DNA of 64,000 nucleotides from Lineolata rhizophorae (taxonomy: Eukaryota; Ascomycota; Dothideomycetes; Lineolatales; Lineolataceae): assembly GCA_010093515.1 (NCBI GenBank), contig MU001695.1, forward strand, positions 417,862 to 481,861, given 5' to 3'. The notes beneath the pieces were generated by a model. That model worked only from the letters and a program-made list of their open reading frames with translations. It did no database searches and was not told where the DNA came from. Of the stretch, positions 1-10,162 are shown piece after piece; positions within the stretch are counted from its first letter, which is position 1; each line of letters opens with the position of its first letter. The translations under genes and the position numbers were made by a program.

Positions 1-1
1 T

Positions 2-1604
2 GCCGACGCGATATTCACGAAAGAGGTGCGCAAGGAAAGCATCGTTCCACTCTGCGGGCCGGTACGCTGACTAGGATGCTCTTTTCAAGGGAATCGAGAC
101 GCTGTCCAAGTACGGGCTGGACCAGGTGTCGTGGGCAACCTCGCGGGAGGCTTTACGCGTCCTCGCCAACGCCTTTTTACTCCGGCCCCCGACGCGACAA
201 ATGTTCGTCGACATGGGCTACGGGCCCAAGGCCGCAGAGCGTCTAAAGGTGGGCAACCCCGCGTCGCGTGGCACTATTCTGGCATCGTTGCTGAGCTTGC
301 GCAGAACGATAGTCGGGACGACGAGTTTCTATGCTCCCGGATACTCCTCCTCATGACCTATGACACCGATCTCGATTTCAACAAGCTCGTCCGAGAGAAC
401 CAGCTCGCGGATAGCATGAACCAGGTTAGAACATCTGCGCTTTCCCAGTTCTATCCAATGCACCCCGTGCTCATCGCCGCCAGAACATCCTGCGCCACTC
501 GAAACGCTTCTCCAAGAACTCCCACAAGAAAGGACCCCAGAGCACACCACAGGAGGAGATGGCCATGTCGGAGACGCTGAAGCTACTTTTCAACATGACG
601 CACTTCTACCCCGAGCTGGTGCCCGAATTCTCCAAGTCGATACCGAACATACTCAAAATGCTGGTGCGCATTAAGCGGCGGTCGCCGCCGCTCCAGCCGC
701 CCGTCAACTGGCTCGTCAACGCACTCGTAAACCTAGAACTAGCTGACGAGAAGTCGGGCACCTTCTCGTGCGGCCCTATGTTCCCCAAGTTCGACCAAAA
801 GTGCAACGTCGACTACCTGATCAACCTGCTGGACAAGGCGATCGTGGCGTACAAGGACGCGGACTTGGAGGAGAAGGTGGCGCCGCCGCTGACGCTGCTG
901 CGGCGCGTCTTCGAGATCGCACCCGACGGCGTGCGCAAGTGGATGCAGTGGCTGCTGCTGCCGACGGACGACGAGCGCAGCCGGCCGCTCGGCCAGTCCG
1001 ACACGCTGTCGGCGCGCCTGCTCCGGCTCTCGACCAGCGCCACCGACCCCGATCTCCGCTCCAACGTCTCGGCCTTCTTCTTCGAGCTTTCCGGCAAGGA
1101 CGCCACTCGCTTCGTCCGCAACGTCGGCTACGGCTTCGCCGCGGGCTTCCTGCTCAGTCAGAACATCGCGATCCCCGAGAACGCGTCCGAGGCGTGGAGC
1201 ACGAGCGGCAAGATGAGCAGCGACGATGATGGGGGCAGCGGTGGCGGCGATGGCGCCGGTGGCGCCGGAGAGCGCTCGAGCAAGGAGTCGGTCCCCGTTA
1301 ATCCTGTCACGGGGCAGCGGTTAGATGCCGAGGAGCCGGACAGGGGGCCTCCGATGACCAAGGAGGAGAAGGAGCGCGAGGCGGAAAAGCTGTTCGTCTT
1401 GTTTGAAAGGTGCGTCGGCAGTCCCGCAATTGACATTTTCGCATCTGCAGGTGCTCCTCTGGTGGTGGGTAATGCTAACTTCTGCGGTTATACGACAGGC
1501 TGAAAGCGACTGGTGTCGTGGACGTGGAAAATCCCGTTCGCACGGCGATGCAGGAGGGCAGGATCCAGGAATTGCCGGACTCGGATGACGAGGAGTCCAA
1601 GTAG
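2..1604 (+). CDS. ric8: Ric8/synembryn-type G-alpha chaperone and exchange factor, 5' end outside window
   Basis: Ric8 proteins are cytosolic armadillo-fold chaperones and guanine-nucleotide exchange factors for heterotrimeric G-alpha subunits; in filamentous fungi they support growth and conidiation. I read five exons: 2-25, 75-248, 305-424, 484-1409 and 1499-1604, all in one frame across phase-matched introns. Family features seen include NDSRDDEF with MTYDTDLDFNKL in exon 3, the block RFVRNVGYGFAAGFL near 1100-1150, and the acidic tail LPDSDDEES before the stop. A Gly/Ser-rich linker lies at about 1210-1290. The first intron is the least certain: 26-74 restores the reading DALFKGIETL and has a CTGAC branch point, while a 28-nt alternative (62-89) also keeps frame. 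The N-terminal part lies upstream of the window. Identity is by recall of fungal Ric8 sequences. Confidence 0.85.
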
Positions 1605-2887
1605 CATAATGCGTGCATAGACGGTGCTGCTGCTTTCGGGATTTTTTCTCTTCTTATTTTCGGACACGTAAAAGTAATGGTGCCCTTTGAGTGGCGCTGC
1701 GAGATGTCTAATCGCTTCAAATTGCATGCATTCGATCATTGTGGGCAGAGATCGGGATATGGGTGCGTGGGTTACATGCCGCGATGCGACTCAGACGCCA
1801 ATAACATAATACGGTCATGGAGATGCGGCCACAAGCTAGGGATGTACCATCTAAGGCTTTTCGCGTTATATTATATCCTACTTTTTCTAAAACAATCACC
1901 AAGCCACATACCTAGTAGAGGTAGATGTGTAGCGTTCAGCAAAAATGGCACTTACACAGAGAGGTGACCAGACAAAGTAGTCGTGGCGCTAACTTCACTG
2001 TGGACTACCCAGCAGACATCCCGATTCGGAAATAGCAGTGAGGTTCTATCGCTACATCAAATATCAATTCCAGGAAAGCATTACTAGTAAATTACACTCT
2101 TGCCTATCAGCGACGCCAATGTTTTCCGACGTAGAGCATCTGGCGCGTGCATGATGTTGCTACAACCACCCGTATCCTTTCCGGCGTCATAGAACGAGTA
2201 GAAGCGATCGCGTTGCCAAGTCAGGCCTGCAGCACGAGTTGCGGGTAGGAGTCTCGTTGCCGGGTCAGGGGAATAGAACCGCCAAGAGCAGTGAGCCCTA
2301 TGGCGGTGTCATCAGGAAAGCACCGGGCCATCATCGCGAGGTGTGGCGCCATTGCTGGGTCGAAATCGCAGCAGCGGGTCAACATGGGAGCTGCATGTCG
2401 GCGTTGCCAGGTCCGGGGACTTGAGGCGCGGTGGTCTGGCCCGTGCTCCCAGAGCGGACCCTCGTCTTGCCGCCCGCTTCACCGCCCGATTCTGCCGAGT
2501 GCCCTTGGTCTGCGTCGGCCGCTACTGCTCGATCCTCCTCTTCCACTCGCAAGCACTCCCAACAGCATCACAACCACAACGGCAGCTCCGACTGTCAGTG
2601 ATCTATTTCTGCTTCCAGACAGCGAGTTCTTTCCGTGAGTACCAATTTTACCCCCAAATTTGTTGCTGCGGCTTCTCTGGAAGCCGGACCGCGTATCGTG
2701 AGCTAACGCGCTCGTGATGCGACCAGAAACACGACAAGCGATTGAACAACCACCACGACCCACGCATCTGCTACCAGGTAGTATGATGCTGTAGAGCTGA
2801 AGAGACTACTATGCTTACGATGCATTACATTTCTAGTGCTGTCCGTACAACAGCCACAGAGAACGTTGCGGTCACAATAACAACACC
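1605..2887. other. Intergenic region and HECT gene promoter/5' leader
   Basis: The first 600 bases are AT-rich and hold no credible gene. From about 2430 the sequence turns pyrimidine-rich. A GTGAGT donor at 2635, a GCTAAC branch-like motif near 2702 and a TTTCTAG acceptor just before 2836 would allow a 5'-UTR intron in the HECT gene. That intron is inference only. Confidence 0.4.
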
Positions 2888-5800
2888 ATGACGACGGGCG
2901 CCCCTTTTTCGTCTCCTTCCTCCCCTCCTCCCGGCCATCAGCAGCCGCATCCTCCTTCCATCCTCCACATTCTTGCCCGCCGCTCCCTCCTCCTCTCCGC
3001 CGACCTCCCACCTTCCCGCATCCCGGACATCTCCACCTGGGCCGCCCTCACCCAGGTGCAGGCGCACGTCCGCGCCTATTACCTGCAGCTCCGCTACGGG
3101 TGCCGCCGGGCTGGGGAAACTCAGGCCCCGGCGGCGGCTCACACGAGCCGGGCTTGCTTCGGGCGGCCCTCCGGGCTCGGGGGGTCTGGAGCCGGCGGGG
3201 ACGGCGACAACGGCGAGGATGCAGCATCGGCCGGCCACGCCCAGGCCCGCCGCCCAACTCCCATCACAGCGCGAGCTCTTGCCTTCGGGCTCGTTGGCTG
3301 GAGTGATGCCGCCGGCCGTCTAACGACGACGTACAGGCCCGGTCTGTACAGCCCGGAGAGCCGGGCGGCGCTCGAGCGCACCGGCTTCCTCTCCCCGCCC
3401 GACACCCTCCCTCCGCTGGGCCGCCTGTTGGCCGGTGCCCTCAACATGGCGCCGATGGTGGGGCCCGAGATCTGCCGGCGCCCGCAGCTGCGGCGCCCGG
3501 CGGAGCTGGAGTTCGGGCGGGGGCAGGTCGCCCAGGCGTGCTGGGAGATGCTGCCGTGGGGTTGCTTGGGCAGCAGCGCGGCCGAGGCCCGGGCCCGGCA
3601 GGAAGGCCTGGGGGAAAACGGGTGGAGAGAGAGGATCCACTGGGAGCTCTCCGGGGGTGCCAGGGCGCCGTGGCTCGGTGCCGGGGCCAAGAAGATGGGC
3701 TGGGAGGGCGACGGTGCCGGGGCCCAAGGCCACGAGGCTGCCGCCGGAACGACGGAGGAGGAGCGCAAGGAGACAGCCCGGTGGATGTGGGAGTCCCAGT
3801 TCGTCGTGGATAAGAAGAGCCTTGTCCAGAATCTTTTCCACACACACGCCGTAAGGACGTTCATGTTCCGGAAGTTCGAACTACCCGGGGTCGGCATAGG
3901 ACGGGTTGAGGAGGCGAAGGCGGAAGAGAAGACGAAGGCGAAGAAGCAAGCGGTGGAGCAGGACGAGGCGGAGAATCACATCGAAACTGCCAAGTCCAAG
4001 CAGACGACCGAAGCTGCTCCAGAAGAGCCAACTAGTCCGGCCGTTGATGGTCGTCAACCCGGCCATTACGATTACCTGAGAAGGGAGAACCGCCATTTGC
4101 GCAACCAAATGGTACGCGAGGGGAAGCTAGAGCTTCCTATCATTGAACCTGAGGAAGACCACCAGCGGGAGCCTTCGGTCTGGATCGACTCTAATGGTGA
4201 GGCTAGCACCTTTGTCTTAAAATTGCGCGCATGGACCCGAACATTAGACCCTTACTTAAATGAATGTGCCATTGAAGGCGCCAACGACAATGAGAGTGGG
4301 TGTGAGCTATGCACCAAAGAAAGGTACGAGAACTACAAGGCGATTTGCCATGAGCTTTGCGAACACACGGGTTATGACTATCCGAGTGCGGAGGAGGCCG
4401 GTACCAATGGTCCTAAGGCTGGCGAACGTTTCACCGTGCTCCTGTGCCACCATTCGGTGTGGGAGTTGGAGGATCTTGCCCGTCCTTTCGGAGCAGAGGC
4501 TACCGCACCAAAATTGAATAGCTGCGGTGCTAACCTTGCCGGCGATGATCCCGCCACATCTAGTCCTGTCCCCGAAAAAACAGGCCGGTCGTCTCACTCT
4601 AACGGGGCGGACTCCGCTGCATCGAACGCGAACGGCAATTCTAGTGCTCCCCAGAGCGAGCCTAGCCAGCTCCTTGCCACCCCCGCAGATGTAGACGCGA
4701 CTAGCGAGCAATCCCGCCGCGTTATCAAGCTCCAAGCCACCAACTTTTCGGGGAGTGAATCGACCGGGCAGCAACCTCCACAAGAAACGACTACAAAGCA
4801 GCGCTCGCTTTCGAATCGTCTGCCTTGGAGCGACTCAATCGATTTCATGCCATACCTTGCTATATCGCACCTTGATCCGAAAACGTTGAATCAGCTGGCC
4901 GATGTAGTCCGCGACGCAGTCCAACACAATCTAGTAAGCGCTACAGACCCCGAAAATATGTCCATGTATTATGCTGCCTTGGATGGGCCCAACTTCCACG
5001 CGTCGAGATCCCTTGCCTACGTTCAGCGGTGCCTGGGCTATTGCTTGGGTAACTACGATGTTCTCCTACGCTCGTTCCGCAATAACCGCAACAGCTACCT
5101 CCCTTCTCGCTATAATTTCATTGGCAAGTCGCCGTTGGCATACCTTTTGCCCTGGCCTATGGAAGAGGCTTTCAGAAAGTGGAGACATCACGGCAGCAAG
5201 TCGACCATCTTTGATGCCTTAGGGCAATCGCTCAGGGTGTTGCACAATCCGCCCCCGGAGATTCCGGCGCCAAAGAGCGCAAAATTCAGAGCTGGAAACT
5301 GGCCGCGCCGTCATCCCGCGGCCAATGCGCCAGAGGGTGTTTACTTGGATGACAAGGATGCAGCGCACATCATCGTGATCTGCATCTATGCCCTCGCGGC
5401 CCTGACACCCCGGACACATCCTCGCTTCTCGTGGAGGACCATCAGGAAGCTGTCCGGCCTCGGCTACGTCTCGAAGCCCAAGACGGTAAGGGCGAACGAG
5501 CGGTATAGCGAGGCCGACATTCTGCGGTTCGATCAGCTCCACACATCTATCACGGATGCGCTTGAATTTGAGCCTGCAAAGCGGTTGGCCAGCCGGCTCT
5601 GCCGGGCTATTGGCGCCCGACGGTGCTTCCACGAAATCCTAAAGACAATCAGGGGCGAGAAAGTGGACACACACCATGGCAGGAGGGCCAGCGCAGAGCA
5701 AGACGAGGACATTGATCTCCCACTGATGCGACTCATCATTGATCACCTAAAATGTGTGGAGCGCGACCACATGAGCCTGGTGGGCGGCGAACAGGTCGAA

Positions 5801-7591
5801 AATGGCTGGTCGATCACGTCCATGTTGGCCGAATATCTGCGTGTCGTAATCCGCTCTGAGTGGGACGGCAAGGACGATATATACCGCTGGTCATCGGCGG
5901 GATCCGCTCTTGAGATTCTGGCGGACCTACACGTGCAGCAAACGGAGCTCTTCCTCCCGCATGACCTTTTCACACTTCGCTTCGTCTCGAGCCAGCTTGA
6001 CACCTTTGACTTAGCCACGGGCTTCGTATCTCACGTTCCTGGACCTAACCACTTCCACTTGCTCTCTTACACGTGGATCTTCCCGCCTCACGAGCTTGTG
6101 GCCTTCTTCCGTGCCATAAACTATTCGCAGATGCTGCGGTCGTTCGAATCTTCCGGCTCCGTCGTACATGTCCTGCAACGCTTCAACTGGGTACTCCAGC
6201 CGACGGCTCCGGACGAAGGAACGGATATCGCGGCCATCGCCATCGCGGCAATGGCCAACCCACACCGCTGGAGCCTCCACCGTTACAACAACCCAGTGCA
6301 TCACCGCCGCGACACGGGGGCCACGGCCATCGCCCGTTCCGAATTCCTTTCCGCCCGCCTGGCGAAGGCGTTCGAACGGTACCTCGTGCTAGACGTGCGC
6401 CGCGATCACGCCCTTGAGGATGCGTTTGACCAGCTGTGGCAGCGCGAACGGCGCGAGCTGCTGCACCCGCTCAAAGTGCGCATGGGCATTGGCGAAGGAG
6501 AGGAAGGCGTTGATCACGGCGGCGTCAGCTTCGAATTCTTTCGGACGGTGCTAGCAGAGGCGCTAGATCCGAACAAAGGGCTGTTCGTCGAAGATCCGCG
6601 CTCGCACATCAGTTGGTTCCGTCCCACATGGAGTCCGGCCCTTGAGGGCATAGAAGACGGCGACAACTGGACGAAAGTGGTGCCCCTGTACAAGTTCGAG
6701 TTGATCGGCTTGCTCTTCAGCGTCGCGTTGTACAATGGGATCACCGTGCCGGTGAATTTCCCGCTCCTCATGTACAAGAAGCTCCTCGGAGGGCAAGCCA
6801 CGTCGCTCAACGATATCGGTGATGGGTGGCCAGAATTGCGGCGGGGGCTTGACAGCTTGATGGATTGGGACGAAGGCGACGTGGCAGATGTCTTTGTCCG
6901 AACCTACGAGTTCAGCTACACCTCGCCGATGGGCGACGTGGTAAGCATCGACATGACTCGTTATGGTGGTCTAACGGAAAACAACGAGGAAGTTGAGGGG
7001 CCGCCGTGGCCACCGGTGGTGGAGGACGACGATGATTCGTTAGAGAACTACGAGCAAGAGGAGAGGGAGGCACCAATGGTGACAAACTCATGCAGGGAAC
7101 AGTTCGTGAGGGACTATATCTGGTGGTTGACGGACAAGTCGATCCGGGAGCAGTTCGAAGCTTTTGAGCGGGGCTTCTTCACGTGCATCGACCGGCGGGC
7201 CCTCTCGATCTTCACCCCCGAGCAGCTCGCGTCGCTGGTGCAGGGCTCGACCGACGTAGACCTGGACGCGCTCGAGCGCATCACCCGCTACGAAGACGGC
7301 TACACGCGCTCGCACCCGACCATCGCGCACTTCTGGTCCGTGGTGCGCGGCTACGGCGCGCGGCGGCGGCGTCGCCTGCTCGAGTTCGTCACGGCGTCGG
7401 ACCGCGTGCCCGTCAACGGCACGGCCAGCGTCGTCTTCTGCATCCTGCGCAACGGGCCCGACAGCGACCGGCTGCCGACGGCCATGACGTGCTTCGGGAA
7501 GCTGCTGCTGCCGGAGTACGCGTCGAGGGAGAAGCTGGCGGAGAAGCTGGGCGTGGCCTTGGAGAACGCGGCTGGGTTTGGGACGGCATAA
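2888..7591 (+). CDS. HECT-domain E3 ubiquitin ligase (UBE3A-like layout)
   Basis: A single-exon gene of 1,567 residues. The C-terminal HECT domain (about 1150-1567) accepts ubiquitin from an E2 on a cysteine and passes it to substrate lysines. The catalytic cysteine is Cys1535 in PTAMTCFGKLLLPEY, 32 residues from the end as in UBE3A. Other HECT landmarks are GVDHGGVSFEFF, the YKFELIGLLFSVALYNG block and ERITRYEDGYTRSHP. Near the N-terminus, YYLQLRYGCRR (about residue 58) resembles the AZUL zinc finger of UBE3A, but only two of the four expected cysteines are present. The middle (about 330-650) is charged and probably disordered. The ATG at 2888 follows an A-rich context and is the first in frame. 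Substrates are unknown. Family assignment is firm; the orthology group is not. Confidence 0.92.
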   Translation: MTTGAPFSSPSSPPPGHQQPHPPSILHILARRSLLLSADLPPSRIPDISTWAALTQVQAHVRAYYLQLRYGCRRAGETQAPAAAHTSRACFGRPSGLGGSGAGGDGDNGEDAASAGHAQARRPTPITARALAFGLVGWSDAAGRLTTTYRPGLYSPESRAALERTGFLSPPDTLPPLGRLLAGALNMAPMVGPEICRRPQLRRPAELEFGRGQVAQACWEMLPWGCLGSSAAEARARQEGLGENGWRERIHWELSGGARAPWLGAGAKKMGWEGDGAGAQGHEAAAGTTEEERKETARWMWESQFVVDKKSLVQNLFHTHAVRTFMFRKFELPGVGIGRVEEAKAEEKTKAKKQAVEQDEAENHIETAKSKQTTEAAPEEPTSPAVDGRQPGHYDYLRRENRHLRNQMVREGKLELPIIEPEEDHQREPSVWIDSNGEASTFVLKLRAWTRTLDPYLNECAIEGANDNESGCELCTKERYENYKAICHELCEHTGYDYPSAEEAGTNGPKAGERFTVLLCHHSVWELEDLARPFGAEATAPKLNSCGANLAGDDPATSSPVPEKTGRSSHSNGADSAASNANGNSSAPQSEPSQLLATPADVDATSEQSRRVIKLQATNFSGSESTGQQPPQETTTKQRSLSNRLPWSDSIDFMPYLAISHLDPKTLNQLADVVRDAVQHNLVSATDPENMSMYYAALDGPNFHASRSLAYVQRCLGYCLGNYDVLLRSFRNNRNSYLPSRYNFIGKSPLAYLLPWPMEEAFRKWRHHGSKSTIFDALGQSLRVLHNPPPEIPAPKSAKFRAGNWPRRHPAANAPEGVYLDDKDAAHIIVICIYALAALTPRTHPRFSWRTIRKLSGLGYVSKPKTVRANERYSEADILRFDQLHTSITDALEFEPAKRLASRLCRAIGARRCFHEILKTIRGEKVDTHHGRRASAEQDEDIDLPLMRLIIDHLKCVERDHMSLVGGEQVENGWSITSMLAEYLRVVIRSEWDGKDDIYRWSSAGSALEILADLHVQQTELFLPHDLFTLRFVSSQLDTFDLATGFVSHVPGPNHFHLLSYTWIFPPHELVAFFRAINYSQMLRSFESSGSVVHVLQRFNWVLQPTAPDEGTDIAAIAIAAMANPHRWSLHRYNNPVHHRRDTGATAIARSEFLSARLAKAFERYLVLDVRRDHALEDAFDQLWQRERRELLHPLKVRMGIGEGEEGVDHGGVSFEFFRTVLAEALDPNKGLFVEDPRSHISWFRPTWSPALEGIEDGDNWTKVVPLYKFELIGLLFSVALYNGITVPVNFPLLMYKKLLGGQATSLNDIGDGWPELRRGLDSLMDWDEGDVADVFVRTYEFSYTSPMGDVVSIDMTRYGGLTENNEEVEGPPWPPVVEDDDDSLENYEQEEREAPMVTNSCREQFVRDYIWWLTDKSIREQFEAFERGFFTCIDRRALSIFTPEQLASLVQGSTDVDLDALERITRYEDGYTRSHPTIAHFWSVVRGYGARRRRRLLEFVTASDRVPVNGTASVVFCILRNGPDSDRLPTAMTCFGKLLLPEYASREKLAEKLGVALENAAGFGTA

Positions 7592-8481
7592 TGCGGGGTG
7601 TTCGGGGAATCAGGGGAAAGGGGCGTTTATGAGAGTGTGTTCTTGGGGTGGTTTGTGCTACGGTATAGTAGCTATACTTATCATGATGGAGTTATGGGCA
7701 GGACGGGAGGCAGTTTGAGTGTCGGAAAAGGGGCTTCTATAGCGGAGTGTTTCATGTTGCTTGCGCTGCGGTTTAGCGGCTATGCTCGCGGAAGGTTCAT
7801 GGGAGCGATGGGACAGAAGTTTGGTGTTTGGGTCTGTTGTTTCGAATAGTAGATAGGTCATTGTATGTATATTCTTACTGGCCGCTCCTGCGGAGCCTGT
7901 ATGGCATGGGAAACAGTTAGATGGATGGCGTGGCTTCGATTGCCGCTGCAGTAATATGCTTAAACAGATAGACTCAGTAGAAGTCAAGGGTAAAGTCCGT
8001 TGTCTTTCGTTGCTGTGATTGCGCCGGCGGAAAGGAGCTGTTCAGAGTGGTTGGCCTCGCATACGTTCACGGCGTGATGGATGGCACGTTCATCGAAACT
8101 AATCCAACCCAACGGAATTTTGAGATACCAATAGCACAGGCGGGATTTCGATACACAATCTATGTGTGACTAGATGCGAGCATTCACTCGCCGCAGGCTT
8201 CGGATATATCTATGTACGCCCGTAATAGCTGAAACTTGCTTCCTGGAGTGTGGCACATCCGAGCTTGGTGCTGGATGAAGTTTTCAGATTGCCTTTTTTG
8301 GTTTAGTACGGACCTCAGAGTCTGGCTTTGGCAAACCCTCCCCGGGTTACTCCACTGAAGCCACAGTCATCACGCCGAAACTTCGAGACAACCGCTCCAA
8401 TCTCGCCGACGCGTCAATGCCGTGACTGCGGACAGGCTTCTCGGACCCGCACCTTCACCTGCCGTCGCCGTCACCACAGCA
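7592..8481. other. Intergenic region between HECT and GH18-UBA genes
   Basis: This holds the 3' UTR of the HECT gene and the promoter of the next gene, both on the plus strand. I see no RNA gene or credible small gene. A two-codon upstream reading frame (ATG at 8417 then CCG TGA) lies in the probable leader of the GH18-UBA gene. Confidence 0.4.
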
Positions 8482-9693
8482 ATGCCTCCCGTCCCGCCTC
8501 GTCGCGCCCACGACCCCCTCCGCCTAGTCCTCTACGCGCAAACACACCATGCGCCGCACACACAAACCCCCGTATCGCTGCTTCCGCTGCTGCCCACCCC
8601 CCTCACGCACCTCATCGTGGGCGCCTTCCACCTCAACGCCACGCCCGGGCACATCACGCTCAACGATGACCCGCCCAGCCACCCCAAGTTCGACAGCCTC
8701 TGGGCCGACGTCCGCGCGCTACAGACGCACCCCAACCGCCCGAAGAAGGTGCTCGCGATGCTCGGCGGCGCCGCGCCGGGCACCTTCACCCGCCTGGCGG
8801 ACCCGGACCCGGCCCGCTTCGAGGCCTACTACGCGCCGCTGCGCGACTGCCTCCGCGCGCGCGCCTTCGACGGCGTCGACCTCGACGTCGAGGAGCGCGT
8901 CCCGCTGGCCTGCCCGCTGCGCCTGCTGACGCGCCTGCGCGCCGACTTCGGCCCGGCCTTCGTTGTCACGCTCGCGCCGTGCGCCTCGGCCCTGCTGCAC
9001 CCGCGCGCCCCGCACCTGAGCGGCTTCTCGTACTTCGAGCTCGCGGCCGAGGCGGCCCGGCTGGTCCGGCCCGCGCCCTCGTCCGGCGCTGCTGCCGCTG
9101 CCGCCCCGCCGCTCATCGCCTGGTTCAACGTCCAGCTGTACAACGGCTGGGGCGACGCCCGCCAGATGGGCGCGTACCTGGGCGCGGTGGCACGCGCCGG
9201 CTGGGACCCGCGGCGCGTGGTACTCGGCGTGCTGACGGCGGCACGCAACGGCGGCAGCGGATGGGCGGGCGCCCGTGAACTATCCGGCCAGATAGCCGGC
9301 GCGCGGCGTGCCTGCGAGATGCTGGCCATGGCCGGGGTGACGTTCGCGGCGGGTGGTGGGACGCTGGGCGGGGCCGGGTTTGGTGGTGCTGGTGCCGCTG
9401 GTGCCGTGTCGCCGGTCGAGCTCGGCGGCATCATGGGGTGGGAGTATTTTAATGCGGGCGAGGAGGACGAGCGGTTTAGAGGCAAGCCGTGGGAGTGGGT
9501 GAGGGAGATTGGGGAGGCGTTGAGGCCACCGGCGGTACGTGAGACGCCGCCGCGGCAGCAGTGGGGAGAGGACAAGATTGAAGCTTTGATGGGGCTGGGA
9601 TTCGAACGGCAGCAGGTTATTGGGGCGTTGAATGCACGAATGGGCAACGTGGATGCGGCTGCTGGAATGCTGTTGGATGGCAGTTTTGGCTGA
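8482..9693 (+). CDS. GH18-family hydrolase fused to a C-terminal UBA domain
   Basis: A 403-residue single-exon gene. Residues about 10-345 form a GH18 TIM barrel: beta-strand start RLVLYAQT, LIVGAFHL, KVLAMLGG, the catalytic motif DGVDLDVE (Asp130, Asp133, Asp135, acid Glu137) and MGWEYFN near the end. Residues 364-403 form a UBA domain with EALMGLGF, ALNARMGNVDAAAGMLL. There is no signal peptide, so it probably acts in the cytosol. GH18 enzymes cleave chitin or the chitobiose core of N-glycans; cytosolic GH18 endo-beta-N-acetylglucosaminidases are implicated in ER-associated degradation in filamentous fungi. The UBA domain suggests targeting to ubiquitinated glycoproteins, which is inference. 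The upstream in-frame codon at 8422 is GTG, so the ATG at 8482 is the likely start. The coding sequence is very GC-rich. Confidence 0.85.
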   Translation: MPPVPPRRAHDPLRLVLYAQTHHAPHTQTPVSLLPLLPTPLTHLIVGAFHLNATPGHITLNDDPPSHPKFDSLWADVRALQTHPNRPKKVLAMLGGAAPGTFTRLADPDPARFEAYYAPLRDCLRARAFDGVDLDVEERVPLACPLRLLTRLRADFGPAFVVTLAPCASALLHPRAPHLSGFSYFELAAEAARLVRPAPSSGAAAAAAPPLIAWFNVQLYNGWGDARQMGAYLGAVARAGWDPRRVVLGVLTAARNGGSGWAGARELSGQIAGARRACEMLAMAGVTFAAGGGTLGGAGFGGAGAAGAVSPVELGGIMGWEYFNAGEEDERFRGKPWEWVREIGEALRPPAVRETPPRQQWGEDKIEALMGLGFERQQVIGALNARMGNVDAAAGMLLDGSFG

Positions 9694-10162
9694 GAGTGAT
9701 TTGATTGGCAGACTTGCATTGTTACGAAGTGGTGGGGAGAACATATATGCCCTATCGACATAAGTGTGGTGACTCGTGCCATGAAGAAAAGCAACCGACG
9801 ATGTAATGTTATCACTACAAGATGGCGTTATGTCTATAAGAGAGGGGCAAATGTACAACCGGGGGAAAATCGCCGCAAGAAGGCAACGATAGGGACGCGA
9901 TGTCATGGCAACGAAATCGGGCTGACGGTCTTAAAGTACATGCTTATGCTAAGAGCACAGTGGGATCTCAGGAGTAAAGAATATCTCCAGCACTATTGCA
10001 ACAACACGATCAAGCAATTTCAGTCGCAGCCTATGTACAAGCGCCAGCGGGCTCAGCAAAAAAGAAACAAAAAACAATGAAGCGAATACGAACCCAGCAA
10101 AACTAGAAATTAACAGCAAATGCCCAGATATGCGTAATCCTCGCAGACCGCCATATCCAGAC
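9694..10162. other. Convergent 3' intergenic region
   Basis: Lies between the 3' ends of the GH18-UBA gene (+) and the calpain gene (-). It is A-rich toward 10080 and shows no gene. Confidence 0.4.

Noticed and set aside
62-89. 28-nt intron in Ric8
   Set aside because: Shorter than the other introns; intron 26-74 gives a better reading and a normal size, so it was preferred although not proven.
8422-8481. Upstream extension of the GH18-UBA frame
   Set aside because: The first in-frame codon at 8422 is GTG. The first real ATG is at 8482, directly before the barrel.
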